Shown in pieces: positions 15,965 through 24,433 of a DNA stretch of 51,724 nt. Each line of letters starts with the position of its first letter. Within the stretch, counting starts at the first letter, position 1. This DNA comes from Candidatus Zixiibacteriota bacterium (lineage in GTDB: Bacteria > Zixibacteria > MSB-5A5 > GN15 > FEB-12), in the NCBI GenBank assembly GCA_020346225.1, contig CP070777.1, positions 141,599-193,322 of the forward strand. The letters run 5' to 3'. The notes below the pieces were generated by a model that saw only the letters and a list, made by a program, of their open reading frames with translations, did not search any database and was not told the DNA's origin. The translations under genes were made by a program, and so were the position numbers.

Positions 15965-17146
15965 ATGAAAGCCGGACTTCCGATGGAGAACGAACCCGAT
16001 ACCGCAATGCGGCGATACGGAATGCGGATTGCAGCCATCTCGGCCTACGCCCCGCGAAACAGGATTTCGAACAGGCGAATCGCCGCTCGGCTCCGTTTTG
16101 AACGCATGAGGGTCAATGCTGACCGCCGTCGCCACGGGCTGGGCCCGTTGCAGACCAAGGAGAAGAAGGTCTACGCCACCAGTGATCGCTGGATTCAGCG
16201 CTTCATTGGATTCAAGGAGCGTCGCTTTGCCGCCGAGGGTGAAGGTACTATCGACCTGGCTGCCCGGGCGGCCCTGTTGCTGCTAAACGAAACAGACCTC
16301 AAAGCCTCCGCTGTCGACGGAATCGTTTTTGGCAGTGTCACCCCATCCTACCTCAGCAGTCCACCCGACTCGGCTTTACTTCAGGACCGACTGGGCATCC
16401 TCCCCTTTGACGGCGGACAGCCCCGGGAGTTCTACTGTATAGATTCATCGCTCGCCTGCAGCACCTGGGTAGCCTGTTTGAGACAGGCATATCTTCTTAT
16501 CTCCTCGGGCGCGGTCAGGAACCTGCTGGTTATCGGTGCCGACAAAATGAGTGATGCCATAAACTGGCAGGACAGGGCCTTTGCCACGGTCCTGGGTGAC
16601 GCTGGAACGGTCGCTTGGTGCACGGCCGTTCCGGTCGAGGAGGACTGGTTTGGCCCAGAGCAGTTCTGGAGCTGGGCCAGCGGGCGGGATGGAGATATCA
16701 TCAGTACACCGGTGGGCGGTTCCAAGAGCCCCATCCACTCGTTGTCCGACGTCACCGATTATCGCAACCGCCTGACAATGGATGGCGCCATGGTGAAAGA
16801 GTTGATAGTCCCTCTGGTCGGCGGTCCTGCTGCGAAGGCTGCCCTGCGCAAGGCCGGCTGGACGATGGATATGCTCGATCTGGCGGCGTTGCACGAGGCA
16901 AACCTGGTGCTCAACCAGAGCATTGTCGAGCAATGGTCGGGCAGCGGCTTTCACGGTAAGGTCCTGGACGCCGGCGGAATGTTCGGCAACACCACCACCG
17001 CTTCAATTCCACTCGCTCTGGCTCTCAACGCGGATGCACTGAACGTGGGAAGCCGTTTTATCTGGGCCGCTTTCGGCGGCGGTCTGACGGTCAGCATCGT
17101 GCTCGGACAGATAAGACACGATGTCAGGGTTCTTACGGCGGTGTAA
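15965..17146 (+). CDS. Ketoacyl-ACP synthase III-like (thiolase-fold) condensing enzyme
   Basis: This 393-residue thiolase-fold protein is like FabH or HMG-CoA-synthase-type KAS III enzymes. The nucleophile Cys sits in 'SLACSTWV', the His in 'LHEANLVLN' (FabH usually has HQAN), and the Asn in 'GMFGNTTTASIPLAL'. The C-terminal 'FGGGLTVSIVL' is also typical. It should condense an acyl-CoA with an ACP-bound malonyl group or a similar acceptor. An N-terminal extension of about 80 residues makes it longer than FabH (about 320). The start is uncertain: in-frame ATGs at 15965, 15983, 16007 and 16022 all lack a strong ribosome site, and the last begins 'MRIAAISAYAP', where FabH proteins usually start. 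It has no fatty-acid or polyketide genes beside it, so its pathway is unknown. Confidence 0.85.
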   Translation: MKAGLPMENEPDTAMRRYGMRIAAISAYAPRNRISNRRIAARLRFERMRVNADRRRHGLGPLQTKEKKVYATSDRWIQRFIGFKERRFAAEGEGTIDLAARAALLLLNETDLKASAVDGIVFGSVTPSYLSSPPDSALLQDRLGILPFDGGQPREFYCIDSSLACSTWVACLRQAYLLISSGAVRNLLVIGADKMSDAINWQDRAFATVLGDAGTVAWCTAVPVEEDWFGPEQFWSWASGRDGDIISTPVGGSKSPIHSLSDVTDYRNRLTMDGAMVKELIVPLVGGPAAKAALRKAGWTMDMLDLAALHEANLVLNQSIVEQWSGSGFHGKVLDAGGMFGNTTTASIPLALALNADALNVGSRFIWAAFGGGLTVSIVLGQIRHDVRVLTAV

Positions 17147-17175
17147 ACGAGCTGCCCGCCGGAAAACCCGAAAGA

Positions 17176-18600
17176 CTACTTGCCCGGTGATATGTTCTGG
17201 TTTAATCGGAAGAAATTGTCCGGGTCGTACGTCTCTTTTATCTTCCGGAGCCGCCGGTAGTTCGGACCGTAAGCAGCCTGTACCCGTTCCGTCTCGTCCT
17301 CGGTGAGGAAATTGACGTAGACACCGCCGGTTGCGAAGGGGGCGGCGTCTTTGTACAGCTGTCTTGCCCATGCCACGCACTTTTCATCGTTGGAAGGCTT
17401 CTGCCATCGTCCGTGTACGTTCATGACATAATTTGCATCGCGATGCGGATAAGCCGTTTCTTCCGGCATCTTACCGGCCACTTCGCCTCCGAGTTGTCCG
17501 ATAAATATCTCGCACTCGTCGGAAGGCAGCCGGGAGGCATAATCCACCGCCGAGTCAATAACGCCGTCGGCAAGTTCCGAGAAATTGTGCGACTTCCAGT
17601 AGTTCCTGGCCCCCGGCGTCAGGAGCGGGTCGAACGCGGTCTGCCAGGCGGTATAAGGCTGTACGCCAAGATGTTCACCGAGGACTGTCCCGAACCCGCG
17701 CACCGGCTCAATGGCCTTCTCCCCCTCTGTGGCATCACCCACGTGAAAACACGCCAGGACCAGTATATTCTGACCGTGGACCGAAACCGGCAAAAACGGA
17801 AGCGGCGGCGCTTTCCGCAGCACCGTCCAGACGCTGGTATCGTCGCCAAGATTCGGGCCGTATTCGCGATATTTTTTTAATACTGAGGTCGCCTCGTCCA
17901 AAGAAAAGACTACCAGTCCGCTGTATATCTGCGTCCCGATCTCATAGAGCTTGAATTCGAACCGCGTGACAACACCGAAATTACCGCCTCCTCCCTGAGT
18001 GGCCCAGAGGAGATCAGGGTGCTCCCATTCATTGGCCCGTATGAACTGTCCGTCGGCCGTTACCACGTCGGCGGCGCTGAGATTGTCGACGGTCAAGCCG
18101 TACTTTCGGGAGAGCCATCCGAATCCGCCGCCTAACGTAAGACCCGCCACGCCGGTCGTGGAGTTAATACCGAGCGGTGTGGCCATTCCGAACGCCTGGG
18201 TTTCGTGGTCGACATCACCCAGGGTTGCTCCCGGTCCTGCGTGAGCCAGGTGATTCTCGGGCTCGACCCGGACGGAGCGCATCTGCGACAGGTCGATCAC
18301 CATACCGTCGTTGCATATGGCGTTTCCGGCAATGTTGTGTCCCCCCGAGCGAACCGCTGTCAGCAGTTCGTTTTCCCTCGCGAAGTTAACCGCAGCCATG
18401 ACGTCGGCCACGCCGGTACACTTGGCAATCAGCGCCGGCCGGCGGTCGATCATCGCATTCCAGATGGTGCGGGCTTGGTCGTAGCCCGGGTCCGCTGATG
18501 TTAGCAATTCGCCCCGGAAGGAGGCGGAAAGTTTCTCCAGCTTCGAGGTATCAACAGCGACCTGTCCGCCGCTGACAGTAGCGACCTGAATTGAACTCAT
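17176..18600 (-). CDS. FAD-binding (berberine-bridge-like) oxidoreductase
   Basis: This 474-residue protein has the FAD_binding_4 (PCMH) domain at about 50-215 and a berberine-bridge (BBE) motif at the C-terminus ('NYRRLRKIKETYDPDNFFRLNQNI'). His88 in 'RSGGHNIAG' is the residue that carries the 8-alpha-histidyl FAD bond in this family. The Cys that forms a second flavin bond in bicovalent members is absent ('LGINSTTGVAGLTLGGG'), so a single covalent link is expected. It has no signal peptide. The substrate is unknown; relatives oxidise sugars or alcohols. The ATG follows AAAGGAAT. It is convergent with the KAS III-like gene, with only 29 bp between stops. Confidence 0.9.
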   Translation of the reverse strand: MSSIQVATVSGGQVAVDTSKLEKLSASFRGELLTSADPGYDQARTIWNAMIDRRPALIAKCTGVADVMAAVNFARENELLTAVRSGGHNIAGNAICNDGMVIDLSQMRSVRVEPENHLAHAGPGATLGDVDHETQAFGMATPLGINSTTGVAGLTLGGGFGWLSRKYGLTVDNLSAADVVTADGQFIRANEWEHPDLLWATQGGGGNFGVVTRFEFKLYEIGTQIYSGLVVFSLDEATSVLKKYREYGPNLGDDTSVWTVLRKAPPLPFLPVSVHGQNILVLACFHVGDATEGEKAIEPVRGFGTVLGEHLGVQPYTAWQTAFDPLLTPGARNYWKSHNFSELADGVIDSAVDYASRLPSDECEIFIGQLGGEVAGKMPEETAYPHRDANYVMNVHGRWQKPSNDEKCVAWARQLYKDAAPFATGGVYVNFLTEDETERVQAAYGPNYRRLRKIKETYDPDNFFRLNQNISPGK

Positions 18601-18939
18601 TATCTATTCCTTTGTATTTTGATTCTCGGTCGGCGGTTTGCGCGGTACCCTGCGCGCCGGCAGCCTGCCCACCTGAAAACATATACGGTCCGGCGGCGAT
18701 AAGTTTGAGACAAAAATAGATTAAATTCATCCACAAAAGCAGCTGCGGCTGTTGGAAGCGCCCTGATGACTTTGCGCGGCTGTCTGCGAGTTCAAAGTCG
18801 TGTACGACAATGCCCACCCTTGGAGTCCAGGAAACCGGCAGGAACCGCCGGCTCGCCGCTTAACCTACACCTGCACATTCTCTTATGATTACCGCTCTCG
18901 GCTCGCCGTTCAACATCGCTCCTACAGCGTCATTATATT

Positions 18940-18971
18940 AAACATAATGGTTTTTATGTGAAACATAATGG
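18940..18971 (+). promoter_or_regulatory. Tandem direct repeat, probable operator of the adjacent regulator
   Basis: The 11-mer AAACATAATGG occurs twice, at 18940-18950 and 18961-18971. The copies start 21 bp apart, close to two helical turns. The first copy also pairs with CATTAT just upstream (18931-18936) as an inverted repeat. An AT-rich TATATT lies at 18934-18939. The region is 45-75 bp upstream of the preferred start of the YozG-type regulator, so autoregulation is likely. Confidence 0.6.
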
Positions 18972-19015
18972 AACGCTTGTCGTACAAGCGGTCGTGGAGC
19001 AAATTCCAAGGCGAG

Positions 19016-19225
19016 ATGATCCGAGTAAACCTCGACATGGTTCTGGTGAAAAGGAAGATGTCACTGACTGAGCTATCCGGCCGGGTGGGCATCTCCGTTA
19101 CAAATCTCTCTCTGCTCAAAACCGGCAAGGTGAGAGGGATTCGTTTCTCCACGCTGGCGGCAATATGCAGAGAACTGGACTGCCAGCCAGCAGATATTCT
19201 GGAGTACAACCCGGAAGCGGTCTAG
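19016..19225 (+). CDS. XRE-family (YozG-type) transcriptional regulator
   Basis: This 69-residue protein is a single Cro/CI-type helix-turn-helix ('MSLTELSGRVGISVTNLSLLKTGKVRGIRFSTL' spans the HTH), with the family end 'CQPADILEY'. It matches the small YozG/HTH_26 regulators, which are usually paired with a membrane protein gene. I start it at 19016, where 'MIRVNLDMVL' aligns with the family and AAGGCGAG lies just before. An in-frame ATG at 18968 would place the start inside the operator repeat. It precedes a membrane protein by 58 bp, the usual pairing for this family. Confidence 0.9.
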   Translation: MIRVNLDMVLVKRKMSLTELSGRVGISVTNLSLLKTGKVRGIRFSTLAAICRELDCQPADILEYNPEAV

Positions 19226-19283
19226 CCCATAAAGCAAAGGACCTGGTTGGTAACGAACAACAGGATACGGAGATACTTGAAGA

Positions 19284-19886
19284 ATGAATGAAAATCGTTT
19301 TTCGATGGCGGGGTGGGCGTCGATAGTGGCCAGCGTGGTTTTCCCGCTGGCGTTTATAATCGACGGGATCCACCAGGAGGTTCTCGAGTGTAGCGGGGCC
19401 GAGTTCACAGTCGGTATCGGACCGGCCGATCCCCTGTTTCTGCTCTTTGCGGCCCTGTCAATCTATGTGCTGAAGGCTTTCAAGACTCTGCTGTATGAAT
19501 ACTACAGTTTCAGAGAAATCGGGACTATCATCTCGGTCGCCATTTTCTGGCATATTGTATTTTTTGGTGGCTCGTTTCTGCTGGAGCTGATGTACGGCAC
19601 GGTCTGGCCGCAGGGTCATGTGGGTCTGCCGTTGGCCCTGGTGGTCTTCTACGTTACAGGCATAGCCGTTTTCGGGATTATCGATATAATAATTGGAATC
19701 ATCCTGCTACGCCAGAAACGCCGCTTCAGCCTCCCGATACGGGCTTTCGCGTGGCTGAGCATAGCCATGGGATTCTTTGAAGCGACGGTGGTTCTGTCGT
19801 TTCTCGCGCTCTTGCTGGTACCGGTTTCGCTGATCGCACTGGCTTTTGTTTTTCTGCGACGGGTTGACGAGGTAGAATTCGTTTAG
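19284..19886 (+). CDS. Multi-pass membrane protein paired with the YozG-type regulator
   Basis: This 200-residue protein has about five hydrophobic segments (residues about 8-27, 44-64, 80-104, 113-140 and 155-190), with a charged break 'RQKRRFSLPIRAF'. YozG-type regulators are often beside DUF2975-type membrane proteins; this one has a similar layout but I cannot confirm that family. The start follows GAAGA. It lies directly downstream of the regulator and is probably controlled by it. Transport or stress sensing is possible but unassigned. Confidence 0.7.
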   Translation: MNENRFSMAGWASIVASVVFPLAFIIDGIHQEVLECSGAEFTVGIGPADPLFLLFAALSIYVLKAFKTLLYEYYSFREIGTIISVAIFWHIVFFGGSFLLELMYGTVWPQGHVGLPLALVVFYVTGIAVFGIIDIIIGIILLRQKRRFSLPIRAFAWLSIAMGFFEATVVLSFLALLLVPVSLIALAFVFLRRVDEVEFV

Positions 19887-20089
19887 CGGCAGCAGCCTTC
19901 GCCACTCGACAACCGCCGACCACGACAGCAAACACGCTTCCCTGTCCGCAGGACAGCAATTCTAATTGTCCGATCGCATCACCCCCGTCAATTGGGTTCA
20001 TGATGAGCAAGCTTGACCTCGAAAAGGCGTCAGATTAGTATGGGTAGGCCATTCTTGATTTAGCTGATCGGCAAACAGAGGAGATGGTG

Positions 20090-20401
20090 ATGGAAACGAG
20101 AGAGTATCCGAATTTCGCATCTGCCATGAGAGCAGCGCTTGACTGGCTGGCTCAAAACGGAGTCAAGGTCCTTGATGCGCCGTTCAGGAGCAAAATGGGT
20201 ACTTACGGAATGCAGTCGAAAGACAAGAGGTCCTACTATCGGATCGAATTCGATCAACGGAGCGGGGCTCACATAAACGTGCAGGCGAAAGGAAAGAAAG
20301 GGCCCCATTTCGTATTCGACGGCAATGAGAGCGAAGTCCGAAGCAGATGGCGCCAGCTCTTTCTGTGGCATCCTGTTTTCGGCAAGAGCGGTCGAGGCTG
20401 A
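20090..20401 (+). CDS. Small basic protein with G-x-H-I-N-V motif, unknown function
   Basis: This 103-residue protein has no signal or membrane helix. The C-terminal part reads 'YYRIEFDQRSGAHINVQAKGKKGPHFVFDG', followed by 'VRSRWRQLFLW'. Similar 'G-x-HINV...F-x-G' segments occur in C-terminal toxin-like domains of polymorphic or RHS-type proteins, but that link is from memory and weak. AGAGGAG lies ideally for the ATG at 20090; the ATG at 20084 abuts it. No immunity-like partner gene lies beside it. Confidence 0.6.
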   Translation: METREYPNFASAMRAALDWLAQNGVKVLDAPFRSKMGTYGMQSKDKRSYYRIEFDQRSGAHINVQAKGKKGPHFVFDGNESEVRSRWRQLFLWHPVFGKSGRG

Positions 20402-20674
20402 TCGGGTGGCCGGGCCGGCCCGATCTCCCCGCCGGCAATGCGCGCGATGCGGCCCTGAACCCGGCTGTGCCGGCATCGGGGTCTCTGCAGAATTTAGTTG
20501 CCAGCGTATCGCCGTGTTGCTATATATGTTGAGGTTCCTGTAGTACGTGACAGTATAGCCGGACATCATTAGGTTCTAACCTGCTGCTCGAACGGTATCA
20601 GATGGTATTGTACACTATTCAATCGAATAGGACTATCCGCAACCTTCACCTTTCATCTTCCCTCAGGAGGAGAT

Positions 20675-23600
20675 ATGCGAAGAGCCTCAATCATCGCACT
20701 CATTCTGGGAATCCTTGTGCCATGCCTTGTCGTGGCGGCTGACGTACTTAACGTCGATCCGGCCAAGTATGTCAGAGAGGAGGGATTCCTGGGATACGTT
20801 CCCGATCGCTTTATAGTAATCCTCAAGAGCAACGTTGATGTCGACCACGCCCGCGACATGCGCAGCCCTATGGCGCTCTCCGATAAGGCGGGGTTTGGCG
20901 AACTGGCCGAGGCATTCGGTGTCAGCCGGGTGAGGCCGCAGTTCCCCGGATCCGATCGCAAGACGGGGGCGGAATCACTTGCCCGCCACTACAAGGTGTA
21001 CCTCGAGTCGGGCGACAACATTGATCGGGCTGTCGCGGCATACGAGGCGCACCCGATGGTCGATCATGTCGAGCGGATCGGTGTGCATCTGCTGCACGCC
21101 ACGCCCAATGACCCGTATTATGATGATCCCCCGCCCACTTTTCCGCATGATCAGTGGCATTACTGGGATACCTACGGCGTCAATGCCGATTCGGCCTGGG
21201 ACACGGAAGCCGGCGACCAGACGGTGGTGGTCGGCGACCTGGATATTGGCATGAAGTACGACCACGGTGACCTGGGCGGCAGCAACCCGCCGGGACCTGA
21301 CGATGCCAGCACCAACGGCAACGTCTGGATCAATACTAACGAAATCCCCGGCAATAGCGTCGATGACGACGGCAACGGTTACGTCGACGATGTACTTGGC
21401 TGGGACTTCGTCGAGCGCACCGACTGGTACTCTTACGAGTGCATTGACCTCGATTGCGGCGGAGCCGACAATGACCCGTGGGACGGAGACGGCCACGGTA
21501 CGCACACCGGCGGAACCATCGCCGCCATTACCAATAACGGCTATGCCGTGGCCGGAGTGGCCGGCGGCTACGGTAATGGGAGTTTTTCCGGCGGTGGCAA
21601 CGGTGTCAAAGTTGTGCCGTGCCGCATCGGATATGTTCTGGATTACTGGATTTACGGTCCCACCGGCGTGGTCATCATGGATTATGTGGCCGAGGCGATG
21701 TACTACATGGCCGACCTCAAAACGTCCGGCTGGAACGTGGCGGCCATCAACTGCTCCTTCGGTAGTTCGAACAGCGGTGGCATAGCGGCCGCGGCCGATT
21801 ACCTGATTGCTCAGGACGTCATCGTCGTCGTTTCGGCCGGCAACAGCAACTCGTCCAGTCCAAGTTATCTTGGTGGCCGCGGTGACTGCCTCGATGTCGG
21901 CGCCACCGATCAGAGCGGCAACCCGGCCAGCTTTTCCAATTACGGCAACTGGGTCGAGATCGCCGCTCCCGGCGTTGAGGTTATGAGCACCATCACCGAC
22001 CCGACGGACCCCGCCAGCGATTATGTCGCCTATATGGACGGCACTTCGATGTCGGCACCGCACGTTACCGGCGTAGTGGCCCTGCTGGAGTCATTCAACC
22101 CTGCCTTATCGGCCGCCGACAAGTTCGACATCATCACTAACGTAAACAATACCAGACCCTACAACCAGACCAAGAATGTCGGCGTTGGCATAGTTGATGC
22201 GCGTAAATGCCTTGATGCCGCCGGTGGCGGATGCGATCTGACGGCCGACTTCTCGGGCAGCCCGACTTCCGGTTGCGTCTCGCTGACAGTCAATTTCACC
22301 GACCAGTCGACCGGCACCGGTATCGACGGCTGGTCGTGGGATTTCGGCGATGGTGTCGGGACCTCGGCAGCACAGAATCCGAGCTACACCTATACCTCGG
22401 CGGGCACCTATACGGTCACGCTGACGGTTTCCAGCAGCTCCCAGGGCTGTGACGATACCAGCGTCAAGACCGGTTATATCACTGTCAACCCGGCGCCGAC
22501 AGCCGCTTTTGTCGGTAACCCCGTTTCGGGCACGGCGCCCCTCACGGTCAATTTCACCGATCAGTCTTCAGGTAATCCAACCTCGTGGAGTTGGGATTTT
22601 GGCGACGGCGTGGGAACATCTGCCGACCGGAATCCGAGCTATACCTATAATAATGAGGGGACCTATACGGTCACTCTGACCGCCGCCAACGCCTGCGGCT
22701 CCGACCAGGAACAGAAGGTCGACTATATTACTGTCAGCCCGTGCGTCGCCCCGACCGCCGATTTTGTCGGCACGCCTACGACCGGATGTGTCCCGCTGAC
22801 CGTTGACTTCACCGACCAGTCGACGGGCAATCCGACTTCGTGGAACTGGGATTTCGGCGACGGCGTGGGCAGCTCAGCCGAGCAGAACCCGTCATACACG
22901 TATAACGGCCCCGGCACCTATACGGTCACCCTGACCGCCGCCAACGCCTGCGGTTCCGACCCCGAGGTGAAAGCCGATTATATTACGGTCAATGATTGCC
23001 CCGCCGCCAAGGCTTATGCCAACGCGGACATCCCGGTGCAGGGCACGGTTGGTGGGACGTTCGTCAACACCCTGTCAAGCGACAACAGCTACGAGTCAAT
23101 TACCGAAATAGAAATAGCGCAGAATAAAGTACAGAAGTACAGCGCTCTGGAACACAAGTGGACGGTCGATGTCGGCGCCGGTGGCGCCGATATGACGTTC
23201 TACGTCGAGGCCTACCGCCCGGATAATTCCGATGGCGATAACTTTGTTTTCGCCTATTCGACTGACGACGCTCTTTACACCGACATGGTGACTGTGGCCA
23301 GCGCATCTGAGCAGGTTTACTCGGCGTCCCTGCCGGCGGGCCTGACGGGTACCGTTTACATCCGCATGCTCGATTCCAACCGCGGTTTCGGTAACGTCTC
23401 GCTTGATGCCGTCTTTATCGATGAGATGTATATGGAGTACGGCGGCGAACCGCCTCCGCCTGAGCCGCCGGTGGCCGATTTTGTCGGCTCGCCCACATCG
23501 GGCAGCCCGCCGCTGACAGTCGACTTCATCGACCTCTCCACCGGCAGTCCTACCTCATGGAGCTGGGACTTCGGCGACGGAGTCGGAACATCGGCAGATC

Positions 23601-24334
23601 AGAACCCGAGCTATACCTACAACTCGGTCGGAAGTTATACCGTTACGCTGACGGCGACCAATGCCTATGGTTCGGATGACGAGGTCAAGACGAACTACAT
23701 TACCGTCGCCGAAGCCGGCAACAACATGCATGTACACGACATGGTGGTCGATCGCATCAAGTATATCGCGCAGTATTACGGAACCTGTACCGTTTACATC
23801 TACGACGACAATCACAATCCGGTCTCCGGCGCCACGGTTTATGTCACGGCTACGGGACCGAGCGGCGGTGATTACAACGGCGTCACGGGTGGCGACGGTT
23901 CGGCATACTTCCAGGTGACGGAAGGCTTCAAGAAGCCATCGGGTGAATGGTGCTTCGAGGTGACCAACGTCACCCATGCCTCCTATACCTATATCGCCGG
24001 TTCCAACGATGTCACTATGGCATGCGAGAGCGGGTCGGTGTTCAAGGACGGTCTGGCCGAGGCGGTACCCGACACCTATGGCCTCGCCCAGAACCATCCC
24101 AACCCGTTCAATCCGAAGACGACCATCTCGTTCGGTCTGCCGGAGCCGGGTCATGTGAGTCTGGAGGTTTACAATATTCGCGGTCGGAAGGTGACTACCC
24201 TCGCCAACGGTGTTTACCCCGCCGGGTATCATCATGTTGAGTGGGATGCTTCAGCCCAGCCTTCGGGAATATATCTGTATCGCCTTACGACCGGAAATTA
24301 CGCTGAGACGAGAAAGATGCTTCTGGTCAAGTGA
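20675..24334 (+). CDS. Secreted subtilisin-like (S8) protease with four PKD domains and C-terminal sorting domain
   Basis: This 1219-residue exported protein has a signal peptide (1-22) and an inhibitor-like propeptide (about 47-100). The S8 catalytic domain holds Asp190 ('LDIGMKYDH'), His274 ('GHGTHTGG') and Ser458 ('GTSMSAPH'). PKD domains start at about 519, 606 and 691, each with 'W-x-WDFGDG', and the fourth is at about 930-1011. A beta-rich module of about 150 residues lies between PKD 3 and PKD 4, and a Cna-B-like/Ig module follows PKD 4 at about 1015-1115. The end (about 1135-1219) is a type IX-like sorting domain ('NHPNPFNPKT...', ending in 'MLLVK'). It should be a surface or secreted peptidase that degrades protein or binds polysaccharide. 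AGGAGGAG precedes the ATG. A terminator follows the stop. Confidence 0.95.
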   Translation: MRRASIIALILGILVPCLVVAADVLNVDPAKYVREEGFLGYVPDRFIVILKSNVDVDHARDMRSPMALSDKAGFGELAEAFGVSRVRPQFPGSDRKTGAESLARHYKVYLESGDNIDRAVAAYEAHPMVDHVERIGVHLLHATPNDPYYDDPPPTFPHDQWHYWDTYGVNADSAWDTEAGDQTVVVGDLDIGMKYDHGDLGGSNPPGPDDASTNGNVWINTNEIPGNSVDDDGNGYVDDVLGWDFVERTDWYSYECIDLDCGGADNDPWDGDGHGTHTGGTIAAITNNGYAVAGVAGGYGNGSFSGGGNGVKVVPCRIGYVLDYWIYGPTGVVIMDYVAEAMYYMADLKTSGWNVAAINCSFGSSNSGGIAAAADYLIAQDVIVVVSAGNSNSSSPSYLGGRGDCLDVGATDQSGNPASFSNYGNWVEIAAPGVEVMSTITDPTDPASDYVAYMDGTSMSAPHVTGVVALLESFNPALSAADKFDIITNVNNTRPYNQTKNVGVGIVDARKCLDAAGGGCDLTADFSGSPTSGCVSLTVNFTDQSTGTGIDGWSWDFGDGVGTSAAQNPSYTYTSAGTYTVTLTVSSSSQGCDDTSVKTGYITVNPAPTAAFVGNPVSGTAPLTVNFTDQSSGNPTSWSWDFGDGVGTSADRNPSYTYNNEGTYTVTLTAANACGSDQEQKVDYITVSPCVAPTADFVGTPTTGCVPLTVDFTDQSTGNPTSWNWDFGDGVGSSAEQNPSYTYNGPGTYTVTLTAANACGSDPEVKADYITVNDCPAAKAYANADIPVQGTVGGTFVNTLSSDNSYESITEIEIAQNKVQKYSALEHKWTVDVGAGGADMTFYVEAYRPDNSDGDNFVFAYSTDDALYTDMVTVASASEQVYSASLPAGLTGTVYIRMLDSNRGFGNVSLDAVFIDEMYMEYGGEPPPPEPPVADFVGSPTSGSPPLTVDFIDLSTGSPTSWSWDFGDGVGTSADQNPSYTYNSVGSYTVTLTATNAYGSDDEVKTNYITVAEAGNNMHVHDMVVDRIKYIAQYYGTCTVYIYDDNHNPVSGATVYVTATGPSGGDYNGVTGGDGSAYFQVTEGFKKPSGEWCFEVTNVTHASYTYIAGSNDVTMACESGSVFKDGLAEAVPDTYGLAQNHPNPFNPKTTISFGLPEPGHVSLEVYNIRGRKVTTLANGVYPAGYHHVEWDASAQPSGIYLYRLTTGNYAETRKMLLVK

Positions 24335-24352
24335 CCCGGATTTTTATCGAAG

Positions 24353-24383
24353 AAAAGGGACAGGCGCCGGGCCTGTCCCTTTT
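24353..24383. terminator. Bidirectional Rho-independent terminator
   Basis: AAAAGGGACAGGC (24353-24365) and GCCTGTCCCTTTT (24371-24383) are a perfect 13-bp inverted repeat around a five-base loop. It lies between convergent genes, the S8 protease (plus) and the APC permease (minus), and has T-runs for both directions. Confidence 0.9.
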
Positions 24384-24433
24384 CTGTTGTTTGCCGGTGA
24401 TCGGAGCCTGCATGCGCGTCCCCAATAGGCGAC

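Noticed and set aside
20975-22063. 362-codon minus-strand frame opposite the S8 protease
   Set aside because: The protein is rich in Val/Ile/Ala/Gly with no motif. The plus frame has a full catalytic triad and PKD domains.
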